DNA of 64,000 nucleotides, taken from positions 682,001 to 746,000 of the forward strand of contig JAKSGN010000002.1 in NCBI GenBank assembly GCA_024180945.1, written 5' to 3'. Made by a program: the position numbers and the translations under genes. Below the pieces are notes generated by a model that saw nothing but the letters and a program-made list of their open reading frames with translations, had not been told where the DNA came from and searched no databases. This document shows, piece after piece, positions 43,370 through 54,266 of this stretch (position 1 is the stretch's first letter; the number at the start of each line of letters is the position of its first letter). This stretch comes from Macrophomina tecta (Eukaryota > Ascomycota > Dothideomycetes > Botryosphaeriales > Botryosphaeriaceae).

Positions 43370-46198
43370 TCAAGCAGTCGCCGGCTTCGCAGCAGCCTTT
43401 GCCTCCATCTTCCTCTTCATCATCTTCTCCGCCCACTCCCTACTTGCTAGCCTCCCCCGCTCCGCTGCCGCCGCCCGCGCCTTCTTGGCCGCCTCCTCCT
43501 TCTCACGCCTCTCCTGCTCCATGCGCTCTTTCTCCAACTTATCTCTATTGAAAATGGCCTTCCCCTTCTGCTTCAGCGCCTGCTTGTCCGCGACTGTGAC
43601 CTCGGACTTGGTAATTGGCCCGGGACGGAAGGAGAAGGTCGTAGCAGTAGGTGGGTGCGGACCGTTAGACGATGTGGTAGACGGTGCACGAGACTTGGTG
43701 GCAGCAGCAGCAGCAGCAGTAGACTTGGCCGCGGCGGTGTTAAGAGCGGCGGCCGTGGTGGAGGAGACGGATGATGCGAGGGAGGACTGCGAGGAGGCGG
43801 CGCGCTGCTGGGTGCCGCTGACGGAGCTGGAGGCGCTGGATGAACGCTGAACAGGCCGGGCCGGGAGATCAAGGTTGCGCTTCGCGTCCATGGTGCTCTG
43901 CCTCTTGGTGCCAGCGGGAGGCTCGACGCGCATGGAGTTGACGCGCTTGTGCGCTCCATCCTTCGGACCAGCACCGCCGTGCATCAGGCCCTCGCGCGCA
44001 CGACTGGCAGCTGTCTGACGAACTTGCGCGGCTGCTGCAGGGTTCTTGATGAAGCTTGGAACAGGGCGGGCCTTGAATTCGCGTTTCTTCTTCTCGGCGA
44101 CTTCCTTCTCGCTGAGTTCGCGCTTGTTCTGGCCTTCCTTGGCCTTTTCCGCCTCGCGCTGGAGACGCTCTTCTTTTTGAGCCTTGAGCTTGGCCGCAAT
44201 GGCTTCTCCAGGCAGCTGGAAGGTAGACACCGTAGGTTGTTTCGTCGACTTAGGAGGAGGAGGCGGAGTAGGGAAAGACATGGACACCGGACGGCGTTTC
44301 ATAGCAAGGTAGTCGACCACCTGGCTTGTTGGTCTCTGCTTCCCACCAGCTGCACTATCTTCCTTTACGGGAGCCACGCGGGTACTAGCAGAGCGGACAT
44401 GCAAAGGCCTAGCCGTGGCCGTTGGGACAGTCGCGGACCTCGTAGGTGCCTTCGCTACAGGGGCGGCAGGTTTGGGAGCAGGCTTTGCAGCAGACTTCGT
44501 AGATGGAACAGTGGATGCTCTCTTCACAGGAGCCTTCACGTTTGAAGAAGGTCGAGCGGATATTTTGGGATTTGTAGCAGCCGCAGTTGTGGCTTTCACT
44601 TTAGGTGCAGATTGTTTCTCCTGCGAGGCCCTTCTTGCAGCTGCTGGAGACTCCAAGACTTTGTCAACCTCTTCAAGAGCATCTTCGAGCGCATCTAGTG
44701 CCTCAATCGAATCTTCGAGCTTCAAGGGCGGCATATCTCCCGGGATTTGTGGAGATCCGGATGTCTGAGGTGTCTCAACCGTTGGTTTTTCGATTTCCGG
44801 GTCCATCAAAGCTTGCTCCAGGATCTCCTGCTCAACTGGAGCAAGTTCTGGAGAGGTACCGGGGGACTCTGTCTCTCCAGGTGCCTGTTCGATTGCGGTG
44901 GTCTCAGTGACTTGAGTATCCAGACTTTCAATGCTCCCAAAAGCTTGTTCGCCCGGGTCAATGAATGGAACAGGCTCAACTTGCTGCTCATCTTCGTCTG
45001 GCCTGGCATTGTCGGCGTCAGGTTGCGATTGCTGCTTAGTCTCGACCTGCACCTGTTCAGTGCCGTCCACATCCGTGTAGGCTTCCTCAAAGGGCGCCTG
45101 GACGTCTTCTATAACAGGCTTGATATCTTTGGGCAGAACTTCCGTTGCCTCAACGAGAGGCACTTCGACGCTAATTTGGACATCCGTCGTAGCCGCATCT
45201 TCTATTTCTGCAAGTACGGTCTCGCCGGTCTCGGGCTGATCATCCTCGGCCTCCTGCTCTTCCGCGTCATCTTCCTCGGCCTGATTATTTGCCCTCTTCT
45301 TACCATTGGGCTTGGCGTTCTTTACACCCCTGTCTTTTTCTTCCGCTGGCGCAGCAGCGTCCTCTACAGCAGCTCCATCCGTTGTCGTCTCAGTGACAGC
45401 GTCGTCCTCCGGCACAATCGCCTCGGGCGCTGCCTCCGGGGGCGCGACCTCCTCGGGTGCAGTCTCCGCGACAATTCCGGCCTCCACCTGCAATTCTGGC
45501 TCGGGCTCTGGTTCTGGGTCCTTCGCCTTCTTCGATTTCGTCGCTCTGGCTTTCTTGGTAGCCAGAGTAGGCTTTTCCTCTTCCGCTGGAACTTCCTGCG
45601 TTATACTGGCATTCGTTGCCTGCTCTTTCTGAGCTTCAGTCTCTTGTTCCGGTCCTGCCTCAGGCGCCTTCGCTTTCTTTCCCCTCGTTGACCTCGTCCT
45701 CTTCGGCGCAGGTGTGGGTTCTGCAACTGGCGTGCTTTCTCCTTCAGCATCCTCTTCCTGTTTACTGGCGACTGCATACTTTGCTTCAGGCTCAGGCTCC
45801 TGCGCCTTCGTCTTCTTGCCCCTCGTCGAGCGCGCTCTCTTGGGAGCTGGTGTGGGCGCTGACTTCTCTTCAGCAGGCTCCTCTGTGTCCTGCTCTGCCT
45901 GCAGCTCAACTTCCTGCTCCGGCTCAGGCTCGAGCGCGTGCTCCTCCTGCGCCTTCTTCTTGCGACCTCTCGTTGCCCTCGTCTTGGGGTTCTCCTCTGT
46001 ATCCTCCTCCTCCGCAGCGGGTGCACTCTTGTTCACAGCAAGGGGGCTAAGCGGCTCACGGGTCGCACTCGCCATTGTGTTTGGGGTCTCGGGGCGCTCG
46101 GACGATTCTTCGAGGGCGGCGTCGCGCTCTTCGTGGTTGTTTGCGATCTCCGCGGCGGCCTGCTGAGCGCGCGCGGCTGCGCGGGTGTTGCGGGCCAT
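43370..46198 (-). CDS. Large disordered Ala/Glu/Lys-rich protein with basic AT-hook-like repeats
   Basis: Single exon, 942 residues, ATG at 46198. The N-terminal quarter holds four spaced basic motifs (RATRGRKKKAQ, RARSTRGKKTKAQ, RTRSTRGKKAKAP, KARATKSKKAKDP) separated by acidic Pro/Glu-rich spacers. A very acidic middle follows (about 240-540), then a basic Ala/Ser/Pro part with PVSMSFPTPPPPPKSTKQP, STFQLPGEAIAAKLKAQKEERL, a coiled coil and KKREFKARPVPSFIKNP, whose FKARPVP resembles TPX2-type microtubule-binding motifs. The C-terminus has poly-Ala (from a GCA run at about 43701-43719) and a charged helix. This suggests a DNA- or microtubule-associated scaffold, but that is inference; I cannot name the family. 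Confidence 0.78.
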   Translation of the reverse strand: MARNTRAAARAQQAAAEIANNHEERDAALEESSERPETPNTMASATREPLSPLAVNKSAPAAEEEDTEENPKTRATRGRKKKAQEEHALEPEPEQEVELQAEQDTEEPAEEKSAPTPAPKRARSTRGKKTKAQEPEPEAKYAVASKQEEDAEGESTPVAEPTPAPKRTRSTRGKKAKAPEAGPEQETEAQKEQATNASITQEVPAEEEKPTLATKKARATKSKKAKDPEPEPEPELQVEAGIVAETAPEEVAPPEAAPEAIVPEDDAVTETTTDGAAVEDAAAPAEEKDRGVKNAKPNGKKRANNQAEEDDAEEQEAEDDQPETGETVLAEIEDAATTDVQISVEVPLVEATEVLPKDIKPVIEDVQAPFEEAYTDVDGTEQVQVETKQQSQPDADNARPDEDEQQVEPVPFIDPGEQAFGSIESLDTQVTETTAIEQAPGETESPGTSPELAPVEQEILEQALMDPEIEKPTVETPQTSGSPQIPGDMPPLKLEDSIEALDALEDALEEVDKVLESPAAARRASQEKQSAPKVKATTAAATNPKISARPSSNVKAPVKRASTVPSTKSAAKPAPKPAAPVAKAPTRSATVPTATARPLHVRSASTRVAPVKEDSAAGGKQRPTSQVVDYLAMKRRPVSMSFPTPPPPPKSTKQPTVSTFQLPGEAIAAKLKAQKEERLQREAEKAKEGQNKRELSEKEVAEKKKREFKARPVPSFIKNPAAAAQVRQTAASRAREGLMHGGAGPKDGAHKRVNSMRVEPPAGTKRQSTMDAKRNLDLPARPVQRSSSASSSVSGTQQRAASSQSSLASSVSSTTAAALNTAAAKSTAAAAAATKSRAPSTTSSNGPHPPTATTFSFRPGPITKSEVTVADKQALKQKGKAIFNRDKLEKERMEQERREKEEAAKKARAAAAERGRLASREWAEKMMKRKMEAKAAAKPATA
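45500..45985 (-). repeat. Four degenerate coding repeats (basic core plus acidic spacer)
   Basis: Cores begin at about residues 73, 121, 167 and 216 of the 942-residue protein, spaced about 46-49 residues apart, each a (K/R)xRxT(R/K)xKK core followed by Pro/Glu-rich sequence. Probably arose by tandem duplication. Confidence 0.6.
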
Positions 46199-47370
46199 AT
46201 CTCTGTGCTGTTTATTTGTTTACGGGGGCTGCAATGAATGTGGCTTGCTGGTAGCGTATGTGCGACCCCGCGTTCCGGCAGGGTAAATGCTGGCCAAGGA
46301 TGCGGGCTATAGCAGAAAGCGGCCGAATAAAGAATGGTAAACAGGAATGGGCGGAGAGGATTGGGGAAGCTGGGTATGCAGTGTGGTTTCCCGGCGTAGG
46401 GTGCGCTTTAGGGGGCCGGCGAGATTGCGAGCGGCCGGTGCGCCTCGTCTCGTCAATCAAACACCAAGTCGTATTTCGCTTGGGCCTCCGTGATCGCCGG
46501 CCGGAAGGGATGGCAGATATGTGGTCGCGAGAAGAAATGGAATGCGACAGAAGAGCGCGGGGGTGTCAATGGCAGCGCGAGCGGCTGGCAGAGCTAAGTT
46601 TGCAGGCAACGTTGCGGATGTGGTGCGGAAGACCGGCGAAAACAGTCGCCTTATTTTGCTGTTGCCTGATCCGGACAAGCGCCGCCGATCGCCCGACACA
46701 AACGGCAACTCTGTGAGCAGACATGGTGCGCACATGGTGCGCTGTCAGCAGCACAGACGTGCCCGAAGCTGTTGCCGTCGCGTGTCCTTTGCGGGAGAGA
46801 GCTGCCAGGCATTCTGGATACGTCAGTGCTATTTATGTCAGTCAGGCCTTGGAGCTCTGGCCTCGCAGCCCCGCGCCGAGAGACACCGGCAACGAATTAC
46901 GCCACACCCTCTTCAACCCCGCCTTTGGGACATGCTCTAGGAGATGTTGCTGTGGCTGATGCTCACCCCGTTCGCCCGGACTTCCCTCGTCGAAGCTACT
47001 TGCACACGTACTCTCTCTTTAGGAAACTGCCGGCTACAAAGCACTGATGACACATACCAATGGATCAATCAACTCGATGTGTGAATCATGCCCGTCTCCC
47101 CACACATTTTACCTAATATCGCGGTGGTGGACTCAGACTTGCGGATTTTGCTCCGCTTCAAGCAAAAAAACTCGGCGAGTCGACGCCCTATGACAAGCTA
47201 ACTACACGCCATTTGCTCGGCCCGCTCGCATCGTACCCGATAGCCGAAGATAAGCGGTGGAATGACTCCGGATCCCACACCTACATCTGCTCTACATATA
47301 CGTCTTCGTCTGAGAGCAGGTCATTGGTATCTCCTTTAAAGGATCTGCTATACGTAGAAAGGACACAGCA
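46199..47370. other. Divergent intergenic region
   Basis: 1.2 kb between two genes transcribed apart, so it holds both promoters. Open frames (up to 152 codons) have no domains. Confidence 0.4.
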
Positions 47371-48690
47371 ATGGCAAAGATTACAATTGTGGGCGCAGGG
47401 TAAGCTATAATGTTTGAGTGTGGTTTTATCACGTGGACATTGCTTTCAAGATCCAAAGCCGGAGCATCCTGAAAGTAGTAATCGAAAAAGCTGTAGACAT
47501 ATGCTAACTACCATGCAGCATCACCGGCCTCGCCACCGCCAGCATCCTCCGCTCAAAAGGCCACACAGTCACCGTCATCGCCCGAGATCTTCCTCCCGCC
47601 AATGGCCCCATTGATCTATCCAGCGCCTCAAAGTCATGGGCATCACCGTAAGCAACCCTTCCCCTTCGCCAGACAGAAGCACAGGAGAGAGAGAGAGAGA
47701 GAGAGAACCCGTACACCACCGATGTCCACCAAACGTTGACAAAACGCCTCCCAACCACAGCTGGGCCGGCGCCTTCTACATGCCGGACATTGACGCCTCG
47801 CCCGCCCACCAACGGATGCAACGCCTCGCTCTGCCGCACCTCCTCGTCCTGGCAGACGCCCACCCGGCCTCCAGCGTGCGCCGCATCCCCATCGAAGACG
47901 TTCGCGACGACGACGCCGCCGCCACCGTCGAGGACGTTTGGTACCGCACGCACGTCCCGGACTTCGAAGCCATCCCAGCGTCCGAGCTGCCGCCGGGCTG
48001 CACGATCGGCATGCGGTGGGGCACGGTGGTGCTAGAGCCCGGGATCCTGTTGCCGTGGCTGCGGGCGCGGCTGGAGGGCGACGGCGTGCGGTTCGTTGAG
48101 CGCGAGGTCGGCAGCCTCAAGGACGTCGGCGAGGGCGTGGACGTGGTGATCAACGCGACGGGCGTCGGGGCAAAGGCATTGGCGGGCGACGAGGCGGTCA
48201 AGGCGGTGCGGGGCCAGACGCACCTGGTGCGGACGTGGTGGGAGAAGGTGTTCATGCGGCAGGGGAGCCAGTACACGTACTGCATCCCGCGGCTGGACGG
48301 AACCGCGATCCTTGGCGGGGTGAAGGGGTATGGCAGTGAGGATCCCGGGGTGAAGGAGGATCAGAGGACGGATATCTTCAACCGCGTAGGGGACAATATC
48401 CCCCATGTGTTTGCGGCGTTCCCTGCCGACTTTGATGTGATAAGGGATAACGTAGGATTCCGGCCCGGGAGAGAGGGCGGACCAAGGGTGGAGAAGGAGG
48501 TGATTGACGGGCAGAAGATTGTTCATGCTTACGGTGAGTGGTTTGGCCTCTCCTTGTTTTCATACCAGCAATTCACACGTGTAATGCAGGCGTTTCCGGC
48601 AGCGGCTACGGCTACAGCTTTGGGCTTGGAGAAGTTGTCAGCGAGTTGGTCGATGAACTTCTGTCCGCCGCGCCGAAAGCAAAGCTGTAA
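47371..48690 (+). CDS. D-amino-acid oxidase family FAD enzyme with PTS1
   Basis: Four exons, 47371-47399, 47519-47647, 47761-48533, 48590-48690; 343 residues, phases consistent. FAD-binding GAGITG (8-13) spans the first splice site; further family motifs are INATGVGAKALAGD, YTYCIPRLDGTAILGG, VGFRPGREGGPRVE (substrate Arg region) and VHAYGVSGSGYGYSFG. The enzyme oxidatively deaminates D-amino acids to keto acids, ammonia and H2O2. The C-terminus KAKL is a type 1 peroxisomal signal, encoded by the last short exon. Whether it prefers neutral D-amino acids or D-aspartate cannot be told. The signature has VSGSGYG where animal enzymes have HGGYG. Confidence 0.9.
47685..47706. repeat. GA microsatellite inside an oxidase intron
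   Basis: (GA)11 within the second intron (47648-47760) of the D-amino-acid oxidase gene. Confidence 0.85.
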
Positions 48691-48844
48691 ACCAACAAGA
48701 ATGGACACATTGAAAGTTTCCAGTATGATATCAAAACCGTGTTTCATTTCTTACTGTGCTCTTGAAAACATTTGATCGAACATTATACTATTTTGTCATC
48801 TAATTCTCATCCCCCATCCCCATCGTATTTCTATATTGACCTGT

Positions 48845-49486
48845 TTACAGCCAAGCAAGCGCGGCAACGACGCCACCAGCAGCGACACCAGCAGCAGCCT
48901 CGAGACGGCCCGCCGCACCAGTGAAGCTGGCCGGGGTAGAGATGGCAGGAGTACCAGAAGGCGTCGACGCAACAGGAGTCGACGGGGTAGTGATGGCGAC
49001 CCAGCTCAACGAAGAAGACGAAGAGGAAGACACAGCCGCGGACGAGGACGCAACCGTCGAAGCAGACGCGCTGGCGTTGCCATCATCACCATCATGCTCC
49101 GAAGAAGCAGCAGAGGAGGTGGCGGCGGCAGCAGCACTGCTGACGGCGGCGCTGGACAGGCTGGGAGCGGCGGTCACGCCGGGGCTCTGGATAGCGGCGG
49201 CGGAAGATGAGGAAGCCGCGGTGGGCGTGGCGTTGGGGCCGTAGCCGGGCAGGTACTCGGGCGAGTAGGTGGCGGTGCCCTCGTAAGCGGCGCATCCGGG
49301 GACGGTAGTCTTGGGAGGAGCGCGACCGCCGCCGCAGTCAAGGATCTCGCAGAGCTCGCCGGTGCCAGGAACGTACCAGATCAGCGCGTTGCCGCTGACG
49401 GATGAGGTGCAGCCGGCGAGGTCGGTGCGTGCGAGGGCACCAGCGGCCATGATGGCGGTGGTGAGGAGTGTGCTTGAGGTGCGCAT
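48845..49486 (-). CDS. Secreted, probably GPI-anchored Ser/Ala-rich protein
   Basis: Single exon, 213 residues from the ATG at 49486. Signal peptide of about 19 residues (MRTSSTLLTTAIMAAGALA), then a small conserved-looking Cys-containing domain (TDLAGCTSSVSG, WYVPGTGELCEILDCGGGRAPPKTTVPGCAAYEGTATYSPEYLPGYGP), a long Ser/Ala/Thr-rich stalk, and a C-terminal hydrophobic segment (EAAAGVAAGGVVAALAWL) preceded by small residues, as in GPI-anchored wall proteins. Proteins with this N-terminal domain are sometimes labelled siderophore-related in fungal genomes; nothing here shows that. Convergent with the oxidase gene, 154 bp apart. Confidence 0.82.
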   Translation of the reverse strand: MRTSSTLLTTAIMAAGALARTDLAGCTSSVSGNALIWYVPGTGELCEILDCGGGRAPPKTTVPGCAAYEGTATYSPEYLPGYGPNATPTAASSSSAAAIQSPGVTAAPSLSSAAVSSAAAAATSSAASSEHDGDDGNASASASTVASSSAAVSSSSSSSLSWVAITTPSTPVASTPSGTPAISTPASFTGAAGRLEAAAGVAAGGVVAALAWL

Positions 49487-51168
49487 TTTTCTAGGCGGTT
49501 GGTAGTAGAAGGGGATGGAGTGAGATAAATGTGTGTTGTGGATGCGATGGTGATAGTCTTGGATGAACAACGAATGTGATGCAGAAAACTGCTAATTAGA
49601 GAATATGTGGACCAAAGACGGACAACCTAAAGAGAGACGTGAGGTGAAGAGAGAAAAAAAAGACTGTCTGCCAGGAAGCAAGATCAGTCTTATAATGGAG
49701 AGACCACTCACAGCTCCACCGGCTCAATCCTTCGCGCGCGCTTGCAGCACAGCAGGCAACGACTGTGCACTTACCACACTCACCTCTTCGCATCATCGGC
49801 TTCTCACTCCTCCCATCGCGCGAAGCCACCGCCTCTCCGCGGCGCGGAGTGTATACCGAAACAAGTGGCTACACACAAGCTTCTCGTCGACACACGCCAC
49901 ACGATCCTTCGCCCGGGCACTGCAGCATCGCGCCTGTGATGCGAGAGGCTCACCACCACCCGCACGACCTTGTCCAATTTCACGACTAGCGAGGGCCTGG
50001 TCCATTCGGAACCTAGCGCTTCTGGGCTCAGCGGCGGCGCCCGCATCGCGAAAGCGAGGCGTTGAGGCGTCTGGGAGACCCGAAATAGGACAGACTGCTC
50101 AGGGGAAATTGGCAGCGGTGGTCGAGGTGTTTGTGGCGCCGAAGATGTCGGCCAATTGGACGTCCGTTGCAATAGCTGTTCGACGCTAAGGCTTGGGGCG
50201 CGTGCCTCCTCTTCCGTCGCGCCGGATATAAGCCCCGCTTGGCCGAGAGGTCGGAGAGACATTATCTCCAGCCTGAAATGGACGGAGAGCAGGAGAGCAG
50301 GTCTATGTGGAGTCAGTCATTGAATCTCGGTAGTGGGATGAGTGAGAGATCAGCAAAGGTTGACAGCGAAGCAACAAGCTCGTCAATTAAGCTTTTTCCG
50401 GAGATCGTCCACAAACAGTAACACCAATATCTGACACCCCTGCAGCGCGCATACGCAGCTGATCAATTGACCTCGCCTTGACCCGAGCCCGAATCGTGCC
50501 CCAGAACCAGGCAGACGGAGTGTCAACCATGCCGGTTGTCAAACAGAGCCACCGGCACCTTCCTTGGATCATGCCATATGGATCCTCCAGATCCCGAAGA
50601 GCGCCTTCCAACCCACGAATTAGGTTGTGATCAGCGTTTCCGCTTTGACTCCATCTCCCCGTTTTATTGTATTGGCTTGCTTTCGATCAGGCACTGACGA
50701 AGTAGCAAGCTCGGCCAAGCAGATGCTCAGAAGCTCTGCTGATGCATAGCGAATGAGTCAAGATTCCACACTGCCCAAAATTGCCTTGACGTACACTTAG
50801 TTCCTTGTCTCTTCATGAAAAAGAAAATCTCGACTTTTTGAACGTGAGCAAATCAAAACAAGACCAAGCCTTCCAAGCCTTGACACAACCTACGCGACTG
50901 CCTCTCGTTACTTGCCCGACCTCCCTTTTAATCCTTCCAAAAGCCGAATGATCCACCAAACAGAGAAAAAGGAGAAATCCCACCTTCTCATAAACAAGAA
51001 TCTCATTTCTACATTGCCACTTTGGCTTCTCTTTGAACAATAATGGCTATCATGCGGTGCTTCCGACCCATTCCCACTCCTCCCCTTCTCCAACTCCGGA
51101 CCCAAATTATGACCAAGAAGGTGTTCTCTTTTTTTTATTCTCCATATTTCGCCTAGGTCCCGTCCATG
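49487..51168. other. Intergenic with two overlapping mid-size ORFs
   Basis: Between 49605 and 50262 there are a plus frame (194 codons) and an overlapping minus frame (152 codons, ATG 50262, MSLRPLGQAGLISG). Neither has a domain; the minus one has the more protein-like N-terminal 100 residues and could be a small gene. The rest is empty. Confidence 0.3.
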
Positions 51169-53952
51169 CTAGATGACGTATCCCTCATCCTGCTCCTCCG
51201 CCACCGTCGTATTATCTGAACCAGTAAGGGCACCATAGACCCTAATCGGGACCGCAACCTCGAAACTTTCGCAGTTCAACCTCTCCAGCGCCGCTAACAC
51301 CGTGCCTCTATCATCGCTCGACAACTCCTCCAACAATTCCTGCCCTCCCAATCCCACAGGCTTCTCGTTTATAGGGGAATTTAGGGTGCTGCCAACTCTC
51401 GGGGTCACGAACTCGACGCGTAGTTTCCACTCCAGGCTGATTCCGCTTGTGATGAATTCGGGTGTTGCATTAGGTGGTACCGTAGGCGCAAAGCTGACTC
51501 TCCGTGCAAATAGTGTGTTCTCCGCGAAACTCGCGTGCACTTTCCTCGTAACACGGTAGATACTTGCATTGCTCCTGAGCGCAATAGCAGGGTCAACCTT
51601 CTCGCTCGACTCGAGGGTCACGGCAATGCCGTATACGGGGATTTCCGCGTTCTCGAACTCGATAATGGTGGATATTGTTTCTCCGAGACGGTAGGCTGGT
51701 CGAGCAAGCTTAATGACCGCTACCCGACGACCATTGCGCGCAATCTCAAAGCGATTGGTGGAGGCGCTCGACGAGAAGCTCGTGTTTGAGCGGAGAATAG
51801 CAAAATCAATGGCCTCTTTCATTGAATTGACCGGGTGATCTTCTACTGTTGATCGGCGTCGACGATATTCCTTGGGGGCCTCCGTAGGTGATAGTAGACT
51901 TGCATTTGCATTTCTTTTAGCCGTTTCTAGAAGGTTTCGCACGTAGTTCTCGAACTCGCCATGGGCTTCTTTGGCCCCTCCGTTCGTTCTCTTGCTGATG
52001 GATCCATTTGGTATTAGTTGGTATTTCGGGTCATCGATCGCATTGACAGTAGCCTGATCCCGTAGTATTATGTACGGCGACATTAAGTCGTGTCCGAGGA
52101 TTTCGCCACGGCCTGCCGATGGTCAACTATGCCTTCTTGGAGGAATTGTAGATCAGACTTACTATTCACGCTCCCAAAGACCCGAAACGGCACAGTCACG
52201 CTCCTCACTGATTGTGACGTGCTTCCGGGTCTTTGAGTTCCGATGGTGAGGTGATAGTTCACTTTCATCACCCTCCCCTTATGTGATGGTGGTAAACCCC
52301 TTGGCAATGTGAATGTGTAGGTGTAACTTTTGCTCTCTCCGGGCGCTAGTCTCAGATCAACAAAGAGAATGCTTTGAGGCGTGCTCAGCAGAGGCACTGT
52401 TTTGGAGCTTGCAACAGATCGCATCTCGCGAATGCTGCTTGGCTCGGCTCCGCCAAGGAGACCGCCTAACGACTCCCCAAGATTGGACCAACCGAGGGAG
52501 CCGAAAAGGCCGCTGTCCCTCTTTGTTCTTTCAATCCCGACGACCCCGCCACCACCTTGGCCTCCCATAACACCTTTCCTCTTTACCTCCTCAAAAGGCC
52601 CTTGGTTAATGAGAGACCCGTCCAACGTGAACGAGCCCATGACTTGAGCATAGCCCATCATCAAAACCTCAGGCTTGTTCAGCAGGCGAGGATGTGATGG
52701 AATCAGGTTCGATGGCTTTCGGTCCTGCATTAGCCTCGGTAGAAGGCGGGCCGCAGGTCGTGATATGTACTCTGAAACCAAGGTCTCGGTAGAATTATTG
52801 CTCATCGTGTAAAACTCGCCACTACTTCTCGTGCTGCCTCCATTCATACTCGATCCTGAGATTATCCTTGTGACCGGCGACGGTTGCAGTTTGTCTCTGG
52901 GTGGTGCGATCTCGTCCGGGCTCCTGGTCAATGAACTCCCCAGGGATGGAACCAATGATGCATTTCTCGTTCGAGGTATGTCGAATGGATTCTCCGCCGG
53001 TGAGATCTCTAAAGCAGGACTCATCTCTCCGAAAGCCGAGCTGGGTTCAGGCGATGTCGGGGGAAACTTGAAGCTCCCCAACGATGGCTTCCTGCCATCA
53101 CTGGCTCCGGGCGTATTTGGAGCTGTGCTCTGTCTTGAAGTTCGCCGGCTCGGTCGCGGTCGCGTCGGTACGCTGTTATCGGTTTGTGCCCGCCCGAGAG
53201 GGGGCGGCGAGGTGCTGAAGAAGGGTGAGGGTTGTAATGCACGAGCGCCTGATTCAGAGAACTCAGTTAGCTTCAATATGACCCTGTGTTGGGCCGGGGT
53301 GATTGAACTGACTGTTTGGCCCGCCTGTACTGCCTCCACGGCCAGAAACAACTTGCAAACTGGCGCTTCGGCCATGCCCTCTTGGGGGCCTCTTCGGCGG
53401 AGCCATGCCTCCCGTCCCGGTGTTTGTGCCGCTCACGGCATCGCTATGAATAGACATTATGGACAAAGACCTGCCATGCTTGTGTACAGGCGTCGTAGAG
53501 CCATTGGGAGTGTTATTGAGAGCTGAAGGGGATCGGGGGGAGCCTGGAAGGTGCGGGGTGGTCAGGCTGAGAGCCGGACGATGGCCGCGGACCCTCCCTG
53601 ACGGCGCGGCGCCCTGAGCCCCTTGTGGGATGACGGTAACATCGTGGATCGACGAGTTCTTGCTAGCTGACGGCTGGACGGATGACGGGATGCTGGGTGT
53701 AGCGGAGGGAGCTACAGACGGGGCGATCGAAGGAGCGCGCGCGGGGAGAGGTTTGCTGCGCGAGCGCTCAGGGTGCAGGTACCTGGCGTCTCCGGAGGCG
53801 GCGTGTGAGGGGTGGCGCTCTGCGGAAGCTTGGGTCGAGGCGATATTCTTGAATGTGATGGTGCATTGGACGTCTTCGCCTGCGAAAACGGAGGATTCCT
53901 TGAAGGCGACCGACACGCGGATCGGGTTCGTCTTGGTGCTGGTGCTGGACAT
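51169..53952 (-). CDS. RGP1: Rgp1 family protein (Ric1-Rgp1 exchange factor for Ypt6/Rab6)
   Basis: Three exons, complement of 51169-52112, 52163-53248, 53313-53952; 889 residues. The first intron carries GCTAAC. The arrestin-like Rgp1 fold is split: the start NPIRVSVAFKESSVFAGEDVQCTITFKNI, then a long Ser/Pro disordered insert, then LMMGYAQVMGSFTLDGSLI, ILFVDLRLAPGESKSYTYTF, GLPPSHKGRVMKVNYHLTIGTQR, VPFRVFGSVN, GHDLMSPYIILRDQA, RFEIARNGRRVAVIKLARPAYRLGE and LEWKLRVEFVT. With Ric1 it activates Rab6/Ypt6 at the Golgi for endosome-to-Golgi traffic. It is longer than yeast Rgp1 (663 residues) because of the inserts, as usual in filamentous fungi. Confidence 0.9.
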
Positions 53953-54266
53953 TGCGGAGATGAGGGAGCTCCTCCGCGCGCGGGAGCTCTAGGGTCATGA
54001 GAGGGCGGGTGTCGATCGGCCGTGCTGAGGAGGCATGCTGAGCGACGATAGCGGCGGGAAACTTGGAATGTGAGCAGCACGGCGAGCACAGGGCGCGCGG
54101 ATGTCCAGGGCTGATGACTGAGGACGGAGGTGTTGCGGAGCTCAAGCGACCTGGCTGGACCGGCGCGCCAGATGCGTATGCCAAGCCGCGCTTCTACGCT
54201 TCCGACCGCTCTACTCTGCCGATTCGAGCGGCGTAAATGTCTCTACAGTACACGGAGATGCTACAA
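53953..54266. other. Intergenic, RGP1 promoter
   Basis: About 310 bp between two minus-strand genes: the RGP1 promoter plus the 3' UTR of RRG9. Nothing else seen. Confidence 0.4.
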
